This document shows, in pieces, positions 8,912 to 16,939 of a DNA stretch of 64,000 nucleotides (position 1 is its first letter; the number at the start of each line of letters is the position of its first letter). Source of the stretch: an uncultured Litoreibacter sp. (GTDB lineage Bacteria; Pseudomonadota; Alphaproteobacteria; Rhodobacterales; Rhodobacteraceae). The DNA lies in assembly GCA_947501685.1 (NCBI GenBank), contig CANMWQ010000002.1, positions 248,001 through 312,000 on the forward strand. The letters are read 5' to 3'. The notes below the pieces were generated by a model. That model searched no databases. It was not told the origin of the DNA and saw only the letters and a program-made list of their open reading frames with translations. Made by a program: the position numbers and the translations under genes.

Positions 8912-9661
8912 TTATTGGGAATACTGCGAGGCCTCTTCATCCAGCAGCGCCTTTAGCTCTGCCAGATGGCGGATGTCTTGCTCAGGGTAGTCTTCGATCT
9001 CGTCGGCGGTTTTGGCGGCGATGTCATCGGGCAGGATCGAGAGCGGCTGGCCGGTTTGCAGGGCCCGGATATAGACCTCGCAGGCGCGCTCGAACATGTA
9101 CATTCGGTTAAAGGTCTGCGCGACCGTGTCGCCGATCACCATGATGCCGTGATTGCCCATGACCATGACGAATTTCTTGGGATCATGCAGCAGTTGCGCG
9201 CAACGCTCACCCTCTTCCTCAAACGCCAGCCCGCCGTAATTGTCGTCAACCACCTGCCGGTCAAAGAACATCGCGGCGTTCTGATCGAGCGGCGGTAGCA
9301 TCTTGTTTTGTAGGCAGGCCAGTACCGTGGCGTGGATGGAATGGACATGCATGGCGCAACGCGCATGCGGGCAGTGGCGATGGATGGCGCCGTGCAGCCC
9401 CCATGCGGTGGGATCCGGCGCATTAGGGCCTTCCAGCGTGGACGGGTCGTTGGCGTCGATCATCAGCATGTCGGAGGCCTTGATCCGCGCGAAATGCATC
9501 TGGTTCGGGTTCATCAGGAACTGCGTGCCGTCCTCGTTCACCGCGAGGGAGAAATGGTTGGCGACGGCCTCGTGCATGTTCAGCCGCGCGGTCCAGCGGA
9601 AGGCGGCGGCCAGATCAACGCGTTCTTGCCAATGTTCGATGTTGTTGCGGGTTCCGTGCAT
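8912..9661 (-). CDS. Class II aldolase / adducin family protein
   Basis: A 249-residue zinc-dependent aldolase-fold protein. The metal-binding histidines are in HVHSIHATV and in GNHGIMVIG. Relatives split phosphorylated sugars or act on hydroxy-acids and may be non-sugar enzymes. I start at MHGTRNNIEH, preceded by AAGGAG at correct spacing, not at an ATG ten codons earlier. It is the first gene of the leftward set ending in the CaiD-like hydratase and is divergent from ade. Its role in an acyl-CoA pathway is uncertain. Confidence 0.85.
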   Translation of the reverse strand: MHGTRNNIEHWQERVDLAAAFRWTARLNMHEAVANHFSLAVNEDGTQFLMNPNQMHFARIKASDMLMIDANDPSTLEGPNAPDPTAWGLHGAIHRHCPHARCAMHVHSIHATVLACLQNKMLPPLDQNAAMFFDRQVVDDNYGGLAFEEEGERCAQLLHDPKKFVMVMGNHGIMVIGDTVAQTFNRMYMFERACEVYIRALQTGQPLSILPDDIAAKTADEIEDYPEQDIRHLAELKALLDEEASQYSQ

Positions 9662-9762
9662 GAGATGCTCCTTGCGAGTTTCGCCAAGCAAACCACGGCC
9701 ACACGCGACACGCTAGCCCATTTACGACTTGCGCCAGCCCGCGTTCTGTTGAGAATTGGTCC

Positions 9763-11565
9763 ATGGAATACCCTTCTTTGAAAACGTGGGCGGAGTGCGG
9801 CGCGACTTTGGTTGCGGTGGCCGCCGGACGCGCGCCTGCTGAGACGGTGATCCGGGGCGGCAAAATCGTTAATGTCCACACGCGCGAGGTGCTTGACGGC
9901 TGGCAGGTGGCCATGGTCGAGGGGCGATTTGCCTATGTCGGGCCCGATGCCAGCCATTGCGTTGGCCCTGACACGCAGGTGATTGAGGCCGCTGGGCGCT
10001 ACCTGATCCCGGGGCTCTGCGACGGGCATATGCATATCGAAAGCGGCATGCTGACCCCTGCGGAATTTGCCGCAGCCGTGATCCCGCATGGCACGACGAC
10101 GATGTTCACCGACCCGCATGAGATTGCGAATGTGTTGGGGTTGGATGGCGTGCGCTTGATGCATAATGAGGCTCTAATCCAGCCCATTTCGATCTATACC
10201 CAGATGCCCAGCTGCGCTCCCAGCGCGCCGGGGCTGGAGACAACCGGCTATGAAATCGGCCCCGACGACGTGGCGGAGGCGATGGTGTGGCCGGGGATCA
10301 TCGGCTTGGGGGAGATGATGAATTTCCCCGGCGTGGTCAGCGGCAGCCAGCAGATGCTGGCCGAGATTGCGGCGACGCAGAAGGCGGGGAAGACCGTTGG
10401 CGGGCACTATGCCTCCCCCGATCTTGGGCCTGACTTTCATGCCTATGCGGCGGGCGGGCCTGCGGATGATCACGAGGGCACTTGCGAGGCCGACGCGATT
10501 GCCCGCGTGCGGCAGGGGATGCGGTCGATGATGCGGCTGGGCTCTGCATGGTATGATGTGGAAACGCAGATCACGGCGATCACCAAAAAGGGCCTTGATC
10601 CGCGTGGGTTTATTCTGTGCACGGATGATTGCCATTCGGGCACTTTGGTCAATGACGGGCATATGAACCGGGTGGTGCGCCATGCGATTGACTGTGGTTG
10701 CGACCCTTTGATTGCGTTGCAGATGGCCACGATCAACACCGCCACGCATTTCGGGCTGGAGCGTGAATTAGGCTCTATTGCACCGGGACGCAGGGCGGAT
10801 GTGATCCTGACCTCTGACCTGAAGACGCTGCCGATTGAGCATGTGATTGCGCAGGGCAAGACGGTCGCCAAGGACGGTGTGATCGCAACCACATGCCCGC
10901 ACCTCGACTGGCCGGAGACGGCGCGCAACACGGTGCATCTGGGTAAGAAACTTGAAGCCAATGATTTTGTGATCACAGCGTCGGAGGGCGCAGAGATACT
11001 GACCGCGAATGTGATCGGGGTGGTGGAGAACCAAGCGCCCACAAAGGCTCTAAAACGGCAAGTTGAGGCCAAAGACGGCGTCGTCTCCGCCCAAAATGGC
11101 ATTGCGCAGATTGCGCTGGTGGAACGTCACCGCGGCACCGGAGGCGTTGTGAACGCGCTGGTCGAGGGGTTTGGGTATGAGGGCAAGATGGCGATGGCCT
11201 CAACCGTGGCCCATGACAGCCACCATATGATCGTGATCGGCACCTGCCGCGAGATGATGGCCGCAGCCGCCAATCGTCTGGGCGAGGTGGGCGGCGGTGT
11301 GACGGTCTGGAAAGACGGGGCGGAACAGGCTCTGATTGAGCTGCCAATTGCGGGCCTTATGTCGGATAGCCCGGCCCGTGAGGTCGCGGCCAAGGCCGAC
11401 CAAATGGTGGCCGCCATGCAAGCCTGCGGCTGCACATTGAACAACGCTTATATGCAGCATTCGCTGCTGGCGCTGGTTGTCATACCAGAGTTACGGATCT
11501 CTGATCTGGGGCTGGTGGACGTTAGCACATTCCAAATGACCGAGCTTTTTGAGGCCACCACATGA
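9763..11565 (+). CDS. ade: Adenine deaminase
   Basis: Converts adenine to hypoxanthine and ammonia. The 600-residue length and the amidohydrolase motifs fit the bacterial Ade family: metal-binding HMHIES at 89-94, TDPHEIANVLG, GHYASPD, and DDCHSG further on. It overlaps the AMP nucleosidase gene by four bases (ATGA). Together the two enzymes turn AMP into adenine and ribose 5-phosphate and then adenine into hypoxanthine, a route for recycling purine nucleotides. The gene is divergent from the class II aldolase gene with about 100 bases between. Confidence 0.95.
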   Translation: MEYPSLKTWAECGATLVAVAAGRAPAETVIRGGKIVNVHTREVLDGWQVAMVEGRFAYVGPDASHCVGPDTQVIEAAGRYLIPGLCDGHMHIESGMLTPAEFAAAVIPHGTTTMFTDPHEIANVLGLDGVRLMHNEALIQPISIYTQMPSCAPSAPGLETTGYEIGPDDVAEAMVWPGIIGLGEMMNFPGVVSGSQQMLAEIAATQKAGKTVGGHYASPDLGPDFHAYAAGGPADDHEGTCEADAIARVRQGMRSMMRLGSAWYDVETQITAITKKGLDPRGFILCTDDCHSGTLVNDGHMNRVVRHAIDCGCDPLIALQMATINTATHFGLERELGSIAPGRRADVILTSDLKTLPIEHVIAQGKTVAKDGVIATTCPHLDWPETARNTVHLGKKLEANDFVITASEGAEILTANVIGVVENQAPTKALKRQVEAKDGVVSAQNGIAQIALVERHRGTGGVVNALVEGFGYEGKMAMASTVAHDSHHMIVIGTCREMMAAAANRLGEVGGGVTVWKDGAEQALIELPIAGLMSDSPAREVAAKADQMVAAMQACGCTLNNAYMQHSLLALVVIPELRISDLGLVDVSTFQMTELFEATT

Positions 11566-13046
11566 TGAAATCCGATTCTAACCTTCCCGTCGAGACGGTG
11601 CCCGTGCCCGCGCCGGAGTATTTCTCTGACCCCGTGAAAGCGGTCGACCGCTTGTGCGAACTCTACAGCGCCGCGACCGAATTCCTGACTCAGAATTTCA
11701 GCGCTACATTGAATGGCGAGATGCCGAAAGCGCGATTTAGAGCCTATTATCCGGAGGTGCGCCTGACCACAACCACCTATGCCAAGGTCGATAGCCGGTT
11801 GAGCTATGGCCATGTTTCAGCACCCGGCACCTATACGGCGACGATCACCCGGCCGGACCTGTTTCGGAACTATCTCGAACAGCAGCTACAGCTTTTGATG
11901 GAGCATCACGGCGTGGAAATCCTGATCGGCGCGTCGGAGACCCCCATGCCCGTCCATTTCGCCGCCGGCGCCGGGGAGGGCGTGACCGTGCCGCAAGATG
12001 GCGCCATGGATTTCACGCTGCGCGATGTGTTTGACGTGCCGGATCTTGTGACGACAAACGATGCCATCGTGAATGGCGAGAGCACGACCCATGCCGATGG
12101 GACATGCCACCTGGCAGCCTTCACGGCGCAGCGCGTCGACTACTCGCTGGCGCGGCTGTCGCACTACACAGCGACCGACCCGGAGCATTTTCAGAACCAC
12201 GTTCTGTTCACCAACTACCAGTTTTATGTCGAGGAATTCGAAGCCTATGCCCGCGCGGCGCTGGCGGACCCGGAAAGCGGCTATGTGGCGTTTGTCTCGA
12301 CCGGAAACCATAGTCTAACAAAGCCCGATGGGACGATTCCGCCTGTGGACAAAATGCCCCAGATGCCGACCTATCATTTGAAGAAAGCCGACGGGTCGGG
12401 GATCACCTTGGTCAATATCGGGGTAGGGCCTTCCAACGCGAAAACTGCGACGGATCATATCGCGGTGCTCAGGCCTCATGTTTGGCTGATGGTCGGGCAT
12501 TGTGCGGGGCTGCGAAACTCGCAAAGCCTCGGGGATTTTGTGCTGGCCCATGCCTATCTGCGCGAGGACCATGTGCTGGATGACGACCTGCCGGTCTGGG
12601 TGCCGATCCCGCCGCTGGCGGAGGTACAGATTGCCTTGGAAGACGCGGTTGAGGAGGTCACGAAACTGGAGGGCTATGACCTGAAACGGATCATGCGCAC
12701 CGGGACGGTGGCCACTATCGACAATCGCAATTGGGAGCTGCGCGACCAGTCCGGGCCGGTCCATCGACTGAGCCAATCCCGTGCCATCGCCCTTGATATG
12801 GAGAGTGCCACGATTGCCGCCAACGGGTTCCGGTTCCGGGTGCCCTACGGGACGTTGCTCTGCGTGTCGGACAAGCCGCTGCATGGGGAGCTGAAACTGC
12901 CCGGCATGGCCTCTGATTTCTATAAAACGCAGGTTACACGGCATCTTTTGATCGGGATAAATGCGATGGAGCGGCTCGCCAAAATGCCTCTGGAGCGGCT
13001 GCATTCCCGCAAATTGCGGAGTTTTGACGAAACAGCCTTCCTGTAA
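11562..13046 (+). CDS. amn: AMP nucleosidase
   Basis: Splits AMP into adenine and ribose 5-phosphate. The 494 residues comprise an N-terminal AMN domain (about 1-180) and a C-terminal nucleoside-phosphorylase-like domain with VNIGVGPSNAKTATDH, MVGHCAGLRNSQSLGDFVLA and ALDMESATIAANGFRFRVPYGTLLCVSDKP. Length and order match E. coli Amn. Translation begins inside the ade stop (ATGA). In E. coli this enzyme is activated by ATP and inhibited by phosphate; whether that holds here is unknown. Confidence 0.95.
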   Translation: MMKSDSNLPVETVPVPAPEYFSDPVKAVDRLCELYSAATEFLTQNFSATLNGEMPKARFRAYYPEVRLTTTTYAKVDSRLSYGHVSAPGTYTATITRPDLFRNYLEQQLQLLMEHHGVEILIGASETPMPVHFAAGAGEGVTVPQDGAMDFTLRDVFDVPDLVTTNDAIVNGESTTHADGTCHLAAFTAQRVDYSLARLSHYTATDPEHFQNHVLFTNYQFYVEEFEAYARAALADPESGYVAFVSTGNHSLTKPDGTIPPVDKMPQMPTYHLKKADGSGITLVNIGVGPSNAKTATDHIAVLRPHVWLMVGHCAGLRNSQSLGDFVLAHAYLREDHVLDDDLPVWVPIPPLAEVQIALEDAVEEVTKLEGYDLKRIMRTGTVATIDNRNWELRDQSGPVHRLSQSRAIALDMESATIAANGFRFRVPYGTLLCVSDKPLHGELKLPGMASDFYKTQVTRHLLIGINAMERLAKMPLERLHSRKLRSFDETAFL

Positions 13047-13175
13047 CCCCCGAAAATCGCGGAATATCGCAGAAAAATAGGGGTTTTCGTACACAAAGCG
13101 TTGTGCGCGACCACCATATTCAGTTAGATTCGCCGAATAACACCCAATTACTGGGACAAACGAGGGAGACAGCCC
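13047..13175 (+). promoter_or_regulatory. amn-hup intergenic region with probable HU promoter
   Basis: Just after the amn stop, AACCCC and GGGGTT could pair around an A/T-rich loop, a weak terminator candidate. A possible promoter follows: TTGTGC at 13101-13106 and TTAGAT at 13124-13129 with a 17-base spacer. Each box matches the sigma-70 consensus at only three of six bases, so this is tentative. GAGGGAGA supplies the ribosome site of the HU gene. Confidence 0.4.
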
Positions 13176-13466
13176 ATGGCGTCGAAACCAATGACCAAGA
13201 CACAACTGGTCGCAGCACTGGCCGAAGAAGCCGGCACCGACAAGAAGGCCGCCTCGGCTGCGCTTGACGGCATCATCAACATTATCACCCGTGAAGTTTC
13301 TGGCGGTGGCGCAGTGACACTGCCCGGCGTTGGCAAAATTTATTGCCGCGAACGCCCCGCTCGCATGGTGCGCAACCCTGCCACCGGTGAGCAGATTTCC
13401 AAAGAAGCCGACAAGGTGGTCAAAATGACCATTGCCAAAGCGCTCAAAGACAGCGTGAACGGCTAA
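13176..13466 (+). CDS. HU family DNA-binding protein
   Basis: A 96-residue nucleoid protein that bends DNA as a dimer. It opens with MTKTQLVAALAEEAG, has the dimer core helices, and the beta-arm region holds RNPATGE before the C-terminal helix, all typical of HU. The tip of the arm is shorter and less basic than in E. coli HU, a form often seen in Rhodobacteraceae. It stands alone between amn and a strong terminator, so it is likely transcribed on its own. Confidence 0.95.
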   Translation: MASKPMTKTQLVAALAEEAGTDKKAASAALDGIINIITREVSGGGAVTLPGVGKIYCRERPARMVRNPATGEQISKEADKVVKMTIAKALKDSVNG

Positions 13467-13493
13467 TCGCCAACTTGGTAAAGAGTAAATTGG

Positions 13494-13523
13494 GGGTCGC
13501 CTTTAAGGCGGCCCTTTTCTTTT
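13494..13523 (+). terminator. Rho-independent terminator of the HU gene
   Basis: A 9-bp stem, GGGTCGCCT at 13494-13502 with AGGCGGCCC at 13506-13514 (one G-T pair) and a three-base loop, is followed by TTTTCTTTT. It starts 27 bases after the HU stop. Confidence 0.9.
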
Positions 13524-13540
13524 GGGGCAGGCCGTGGGAC

Positions 13541-13573
13541 GCCTCCGGCAGGCATATTTGAGCCAAGATGAAA
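13541..13573 (+). repeat. Variant copy of the dispersed ATATTT motif
   Basis: GCCTCCGGCAGG followed by CATATTTGAGCCAAGATGAAA resembles the copies at 7508 and 56186 in layout: C/G-rich arm, A/T core, ATG-GAAA end. It lies between the HU terminator and the ribosome site of the EamA transporter gene. Confidence 0.5.
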
Positions 13574-13587
13574 CTAGGAGGCGGGCT

Positions 13588-14454
13588 GTGGATGTCAAAG
13601 CGATCGCGATGGGGCTGGCCTTTGCGCTGATCTGGTCATCGGCGTTTACATCGGCGCGGATCATTGTGACCCAGGCGCCGCCGCTGACAATCTCGGCGCT
13701 GCGGTTTTTACTGGCGGGGCTGATTGCCTTGGCGCTGGCGAAAGCGATGGGGCAATCGTGGCGGCTGACGCGGGGCCAATGGCGGATGGTGGTGATCTTC
13801 GGCATTTGCCAGAACGCGATTTATCTGGGGCTGAATTTTGTCGCCATGCAAACGGTGGAGGCGTCGCTGGCGGCGATCATCGCCTCCTCCATGCCGCTGC
13901 TGGTGGCGTTGATCGGCTGGGTTGTGCTCCGGGACCGGATCTCGGGCTTGGGGGTCTTTGGCCTGCTCGTGGGCTTTGCCGGGGTCGCTTTGATCATGGG
14001 CGCGCGGATCGCGGGGCAGGTGGACATGATCGGGGTGGCGCTATGTGTGACCGGGGCCTTGGCTTTGGCGGTGGCGACGCTCGCGATGCGGGGCGCGTCG
14101 GCGGGGGGAAACCTGATGATGGTCGTGGGCCTTCAGATGCTGGTGGGCAGCGCAGTTCTGGCGGTGGCGGCGTTAATCTTTGAGGACATGGTGATCAATT
14201 GGAACCTCGAGCTGGGCTTGGCCTTTGCCTACACCACGCTGGTGCCGGGGGTCTTGGCGACGTTTATCTGGTTTGTCTTGGTGGCCCGGATCGGGGCGAT
14301 CAAGGCGGCGACGTTTCACTTCTTGAACCCGTTCTTCGGGGTCCTGATCGCCTCCCTTTTGCTATCAGAGAGGTTGGGGGTTTGGGATGTGATCGGCGTG
14401 GCGGTGATCACTTTGGGGATCTTGGCGGTGCAGCTTTCAAAGCAAAAAGCCTAG
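13588..14454 (+). CDS. EamA-family (DMT superfamily) transporter
   Basis: A 288-residue inner-membrane protein with about ten predicted helices arranged as two EamA repeats; FALIWSSAFTSARI opens the first and ATFHFLNPFFGVLIASLLLSE closes the second. Relatives export amino acids or other small metabolites. I place the start at the GTG of VDVKAIAMG because AGGAGG lies seven bases before it; the frame is open 22 codons further upstream through the ATATTT motif but without a ribosome site. Substrate unknown. Confidence 0.88.
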   Translation: MDVKAIAMGLAFALIWSSAFTSARIIVTQAPPLTISALRFLLAGLIALALAKAMGQSWRLTRGQWRMVVIFGICQNAIYLGLNFVAMQTVEASLAAIIASSMPLLVALIGWVVLRDRISGLGVFGLLVGFAGVALIMGARIAGQVDMIGVALCVTGALALAVATLAMRGASAGGNLMMVVGLQMLVGSAVLAVAALIFEDMVINWNLELGLAFAYTTLVPGVLATFIWFVLVARIGAIKAATFHFLNPFFGVLIASLLLSERLGVWDVIGVAVITLGILAVQLSKQKA

Positions 14455-14457
14455 GCA

Positions 14458-14471
14458 CGACTCGCGAGTCG
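14458..14471. other. Perfect 14-base palindrome holding two GANTC sites
   Basis: CGACTCGCGAGTCG reads the same on both strands and lies between the convergent ends of the EamA gene and aroC. It contains GACTC at 14459-14463 and GAGTC at 14466-14470, both targets of the CcrM methylase encoded at 53.8 kb. It could form a short bidirectional hairpin, but no T-run follows on the plus strand. Confidence 0.6.
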
Positions 14472-14529
14472 GATTGAGCTAAGGCACTGGAGTGAAACAG
14501 ATATCCAAATTCTGTTTACCTTTCCTTTA

Positions 14530-15624
14530 CTAGCCAATCTTGCCCTGATTTCCACCATTTTGCCCGCGATGCAGCAGGATGTGATCCAGGATCACGCAGG
14601 CCATCATCGCCTCGCCCACAGGGACGGCGCGGATGCCGACGCAGGGGTCATGGCGGCCTTTGGTGATGATCTCGGTGTCTTCGCCAGATTTCGTCACTGT
14701 CTTGCGGGTCGTCAGGATCGAGCTGGTCGGCTTCACGGCGAAACGCACCACCAAATCTTGACCTGTCGAGATGCCGCCCAAGATGCCGCCCGCGTGGTTC
14801 GAGCTGTAGACAGGCCCGTCTGGACCCATGGAGATCTCGTCTGCATTCTCTTCGCCGGTCAGCATAGCGGCCTGCATGCCTGCGCCGATCTCGACGCCCT
14901 TGACGGCGTTGATCGACATCATGGCAGCCGCCAGATCGGTGTCTATCTTGGCGTAAACAGGCGCACCCAGCCCGGCAGGGGCCCCCGACGCCACAACCTC
15001 GATCATCGCTCCCACAGAGCTGCCGGACTTCCGCAGACCGTCAAGATAGTCGGCCCACGTCTCTGCCGCCTTAGCATCGGGCACCCAGAACGGGTTCTGG
15101 TCGACTTGGGACATGTCACGCGTGTCAGTTTTATGAATGCCCATCTGCACCATATAGCCAGTGATCGTCAGGCCGGGCGCAAGCATCTTGATCGCCTCCC
15201 GCGCCACGCCACCCGCGGCCACCCGCGCCGCGGTTTCGCGCGCGGAGGAGCGCCCACCGCCGCGATAATCGCGGATGCCGTATTTCTGCCAATAGGTGAT
15301 ATCGGCATGGCCGGGGCGGAATTTCTCGGCGATGTCGCCGTAATCCTTGGACCGCTGATCGGTGTTCTCAATCATCAACTGAATGGGCGTGCCGGTGGTC
15401 TTGCCCTCGAACACGCCGGAGAGAATGCGGACCTGATCGGCCTCGCGGCGCTGCGTGGTGTATTTGTTCTGCCCCGGTTTGCGCTTGTCGAGCCAGACTT
15501 GGATCATCTCTTCCGTCAGCGGCACGTTCGGAGGGCAACCGTCGACCGTGGCACCCAAAGCGGGCCCGTGGCTTTCGCCCCAGGTGGTCACGCGGAAAAG
15601 ATGGCCAAAGCTGTTGATCGACAT
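14530..15624 (-). CDS. aroC: Chorismate synthase
   Basis: Makes chorismate from 5-enolpyruvylshikimate 3-phosphate, the last shared step of aromatic amino acid synthesis, using reduced FMN as cofactor. The 364-residue protein carries the three family signatures: [18 protein letters not shown] at the N-terminus, a middle [16 protein letters not shown], and [17 protein letters not shown] near the end. ATG is preceded by GGGAG. It stands alone, divergent from the thiamine transport operon and convergent with the EamA gene. Confidence 0.97.
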   Translation of the reverse strand: MSINSFGHLFRVTTWGESHGPALGATVDGCPPNVPLTEEMIQVWLDKRKPGQNKYTTQRREADQVRILSGVFEGKTTGTPIQLMIENTDQRSKDYGDIAEKFRPGHADITYWQKYGIRDYRGGGRSSARETAARVAAGGVAREAIKMLAPGLTITGYMVQMGIHKTDTRDMSQVDQNPFWVPDAKAAETWADYLDGLRKSGSSVGAMIEVVASGAPAGLGAPVYAKIDTDLAAAMMSINAVKGVEIGAGMQAAMLTGEENADEISMGPDGPVYSSNHAGGILGGISTGQDLVVRFAVKPTSSILTTRKTVTKSGEDTEIITKGRHDPCVGIRAVPVGEAMMACVILDHILLHRGQNGGNQGKIG

Positions 15625-15716
15625 CGGATGCTCCCTTTCTCTGCGGTCTAAACGCAGGGCGGGGCGCTCTCAAGGGGTTTCGCCTTGCTCATGGGGCGCG
15701 CGCGACATAGAAACAT

Positions 15717-15803
15717 CATACCTCGGGGGGCCATCCATATGGCTGAGATTGCGAAAGCTGACCCGTAGAACCTGAACCGGTTAAGACCGGCGGAGGGAAG
15801 GTT
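15717..15803 (+). ncRNA. TPP (THI-box) riboswitch
   Basis: The conserved thiamine pyrophosphate aptamer elements occur in order: CTCGGGG near the start, GGCTGAGATT, then GACCC, GAACCTGA, and the closing CGGAGGGAAGG. It lies directly upstream of thiB and about 50 bases before its start codon, so it should switch thiBPQ off when TPP is plentiful. No clear terminator follows, so control of translation start is more likely than transcription stop. The family is certain; the mechanism is inferred. Confidence 0.95.
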
Positions 15804-15853
15804 TGAGATGGTCTCACACCCCAACCCCCGTCCGGCGTTTTGGAGGAAAGACC

Positions 15854-16939
15854 ATGAAACAGACCCTTCTTAAGCGCATTGCACGGAATTTGAATCGAAA
15901 GTCGCTGCCTCTCGCTGATGCTCGAACGCGACTTTCGATCAACTTTCATTCCAAGCACGTGCAATACGCTATGAGCGCAGGATTGATTGCATTTGCTACG
16001 CCCGTTTTTGCGGAAAAAGCAGAGCTGACAATCTACGCACCTGACTATTTTACATCCGAATGGGGCCCCGGCCCGAAGATCGAGGCGGCGTTCGAGGCCA
16101 CCTGCGACTGCGACATCAAATACCTGCCCGGTGACATCCTGCCGCGCCTGCTTCTGGAAGGCGAACGCACCAAGGCGGATGTGGTTATTGGCCTGAACAC
16201 CGACGTCACCAAGAAAGCGCGAGAAACGGGTCTATTCCTGCCCCATGGGCAAGATACAAGTGACCTGACGCTGCCGATCGAATGGACAGACGACGTGTTT
16301 TTGCCCTTCAACTGGGGCCATACTGCGTTCATCTATAACAATGAAAAGATGACGGATGCGCCGACCTCTTTTGACGCGTTTTTGAACTCTGATGATGACG
16401 TGAAAGTGGTGGTGCAGGACCCTCGGTCGTCGATCTCGGGGCTGGCGCTGATGTTGTGGATGAAAGCGGTCTACGGCGACAACGTGGAAGAGGCCTTCGC
16501 CAAGCTGGCGCCGAAAGTGCTGACCGTGACCAAAGGCTGGTCGGAAAGCTACGGCATGTTCACTGACGGCGAGGCCGACATGGTGCTGAGCTACACGACA
16601 TCGCCCGCCTACCACATCATCGCGGAGGAGGACGAAACCAAGTTGGCCGCGATTTTCGACGAGGGGCACTATTTCATGACCGAGCTGGTCGGCATGGTTA
16701 AGACGACCGAGCAGCCGGAACTGGCGCAGAAGTTCATGGATTTCGTGCTGTCGGAAACCTTCCAGGAGATGATCCCGACGGCCAACTGGTCCTTCCCGGC
16801 GAAACTGGACGAAGACAAGTGGCCTGAGGGCTTCAAGAAGCTGGCCTTGCCTGAGAAAGCGCTGTTCTACACCGAGGATGAAGCCGCTGCGCTGCGGGAC
16901 GAGGTGCTGGACGCATGGCTCGCCGCGTTCAGCCAATAA
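15854..16939 (+). CDS. thiB: Thiamine ABC transporter, periplasmic binding protein
   Basis: Binds thiamine or its phosphates in the periplasm and delivers them to ThiPQ. The mature part from about residue 55 (AELTIYAPDYFTSEWGPGP) is a typical TbpA: EGERTKADVVIGLNTD, FNWGHTAFIYN and QDPRSSISGLALMLWM. Start chosen at MKQTLLKRIA behind GGAGG. The leader is odd: after MKQTLL come 33 mostly polar, basic residues encoded by a 99-base palindrome, then the hydrophobic stretch MSAGLIAFATPVFA and cleavage site. Without those residues the leader would be normal. Regulated by the TPP riboswitch; overlaps thiP. Confidence 0.93.
   Translation: MKQTLLKRIARNLNRKSLPLADARTRLSINFHSKHVQYAMSAGLIAFATPVFAEKAELTIYAPDYFTSEWGPGPKIEAAFEATCDCDIKYLPGDILPRLLLEGERTKADVVIGLNTDVTKKARETGLFLPHGQDTSDLTLPIEWTDDVFLPFNWGHTAFIYNNEKMTDAPTSFDAFLNSDDDVKVVVQDPRSSISGLALMLWMKAVYGDNVEEAFAKLAPKVLTVTKGWSESYGMFTDGEADMVLSYTTSPAYHIIAEEDETKLAAIFDEGHYFMTELVGMVKTTEQPELAQKFMDFVLSETFQEMIPTANWSFPAKLDEDKWPEGFKKLALPEKALFYTEDEAAALRDEVLDAWLAAFSQ
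15872..15970. repeat. 99-base palindromic element inserted in the thiB signal-peptide region
   Basis: Outer arms 15873-15885 (AGCGCATTGCACG) and 15958-15970 (CGTGCAATACGCT) pair with one mismatch; inner arms 15894-15905 (ATCGAAAGTCGC) and 15928-15939 pair perfectly over 12 bp around a 22-base loop. A GGAAT/ATTCC pair lies between them. The unit is 99 bases, 33 codons with no stop, and exactly separates MKQTLL from MSAGLIAF. This is the pattern of an in-frame palindromic insertion. No second copy was noticed in the window. Confidence 0.75.
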
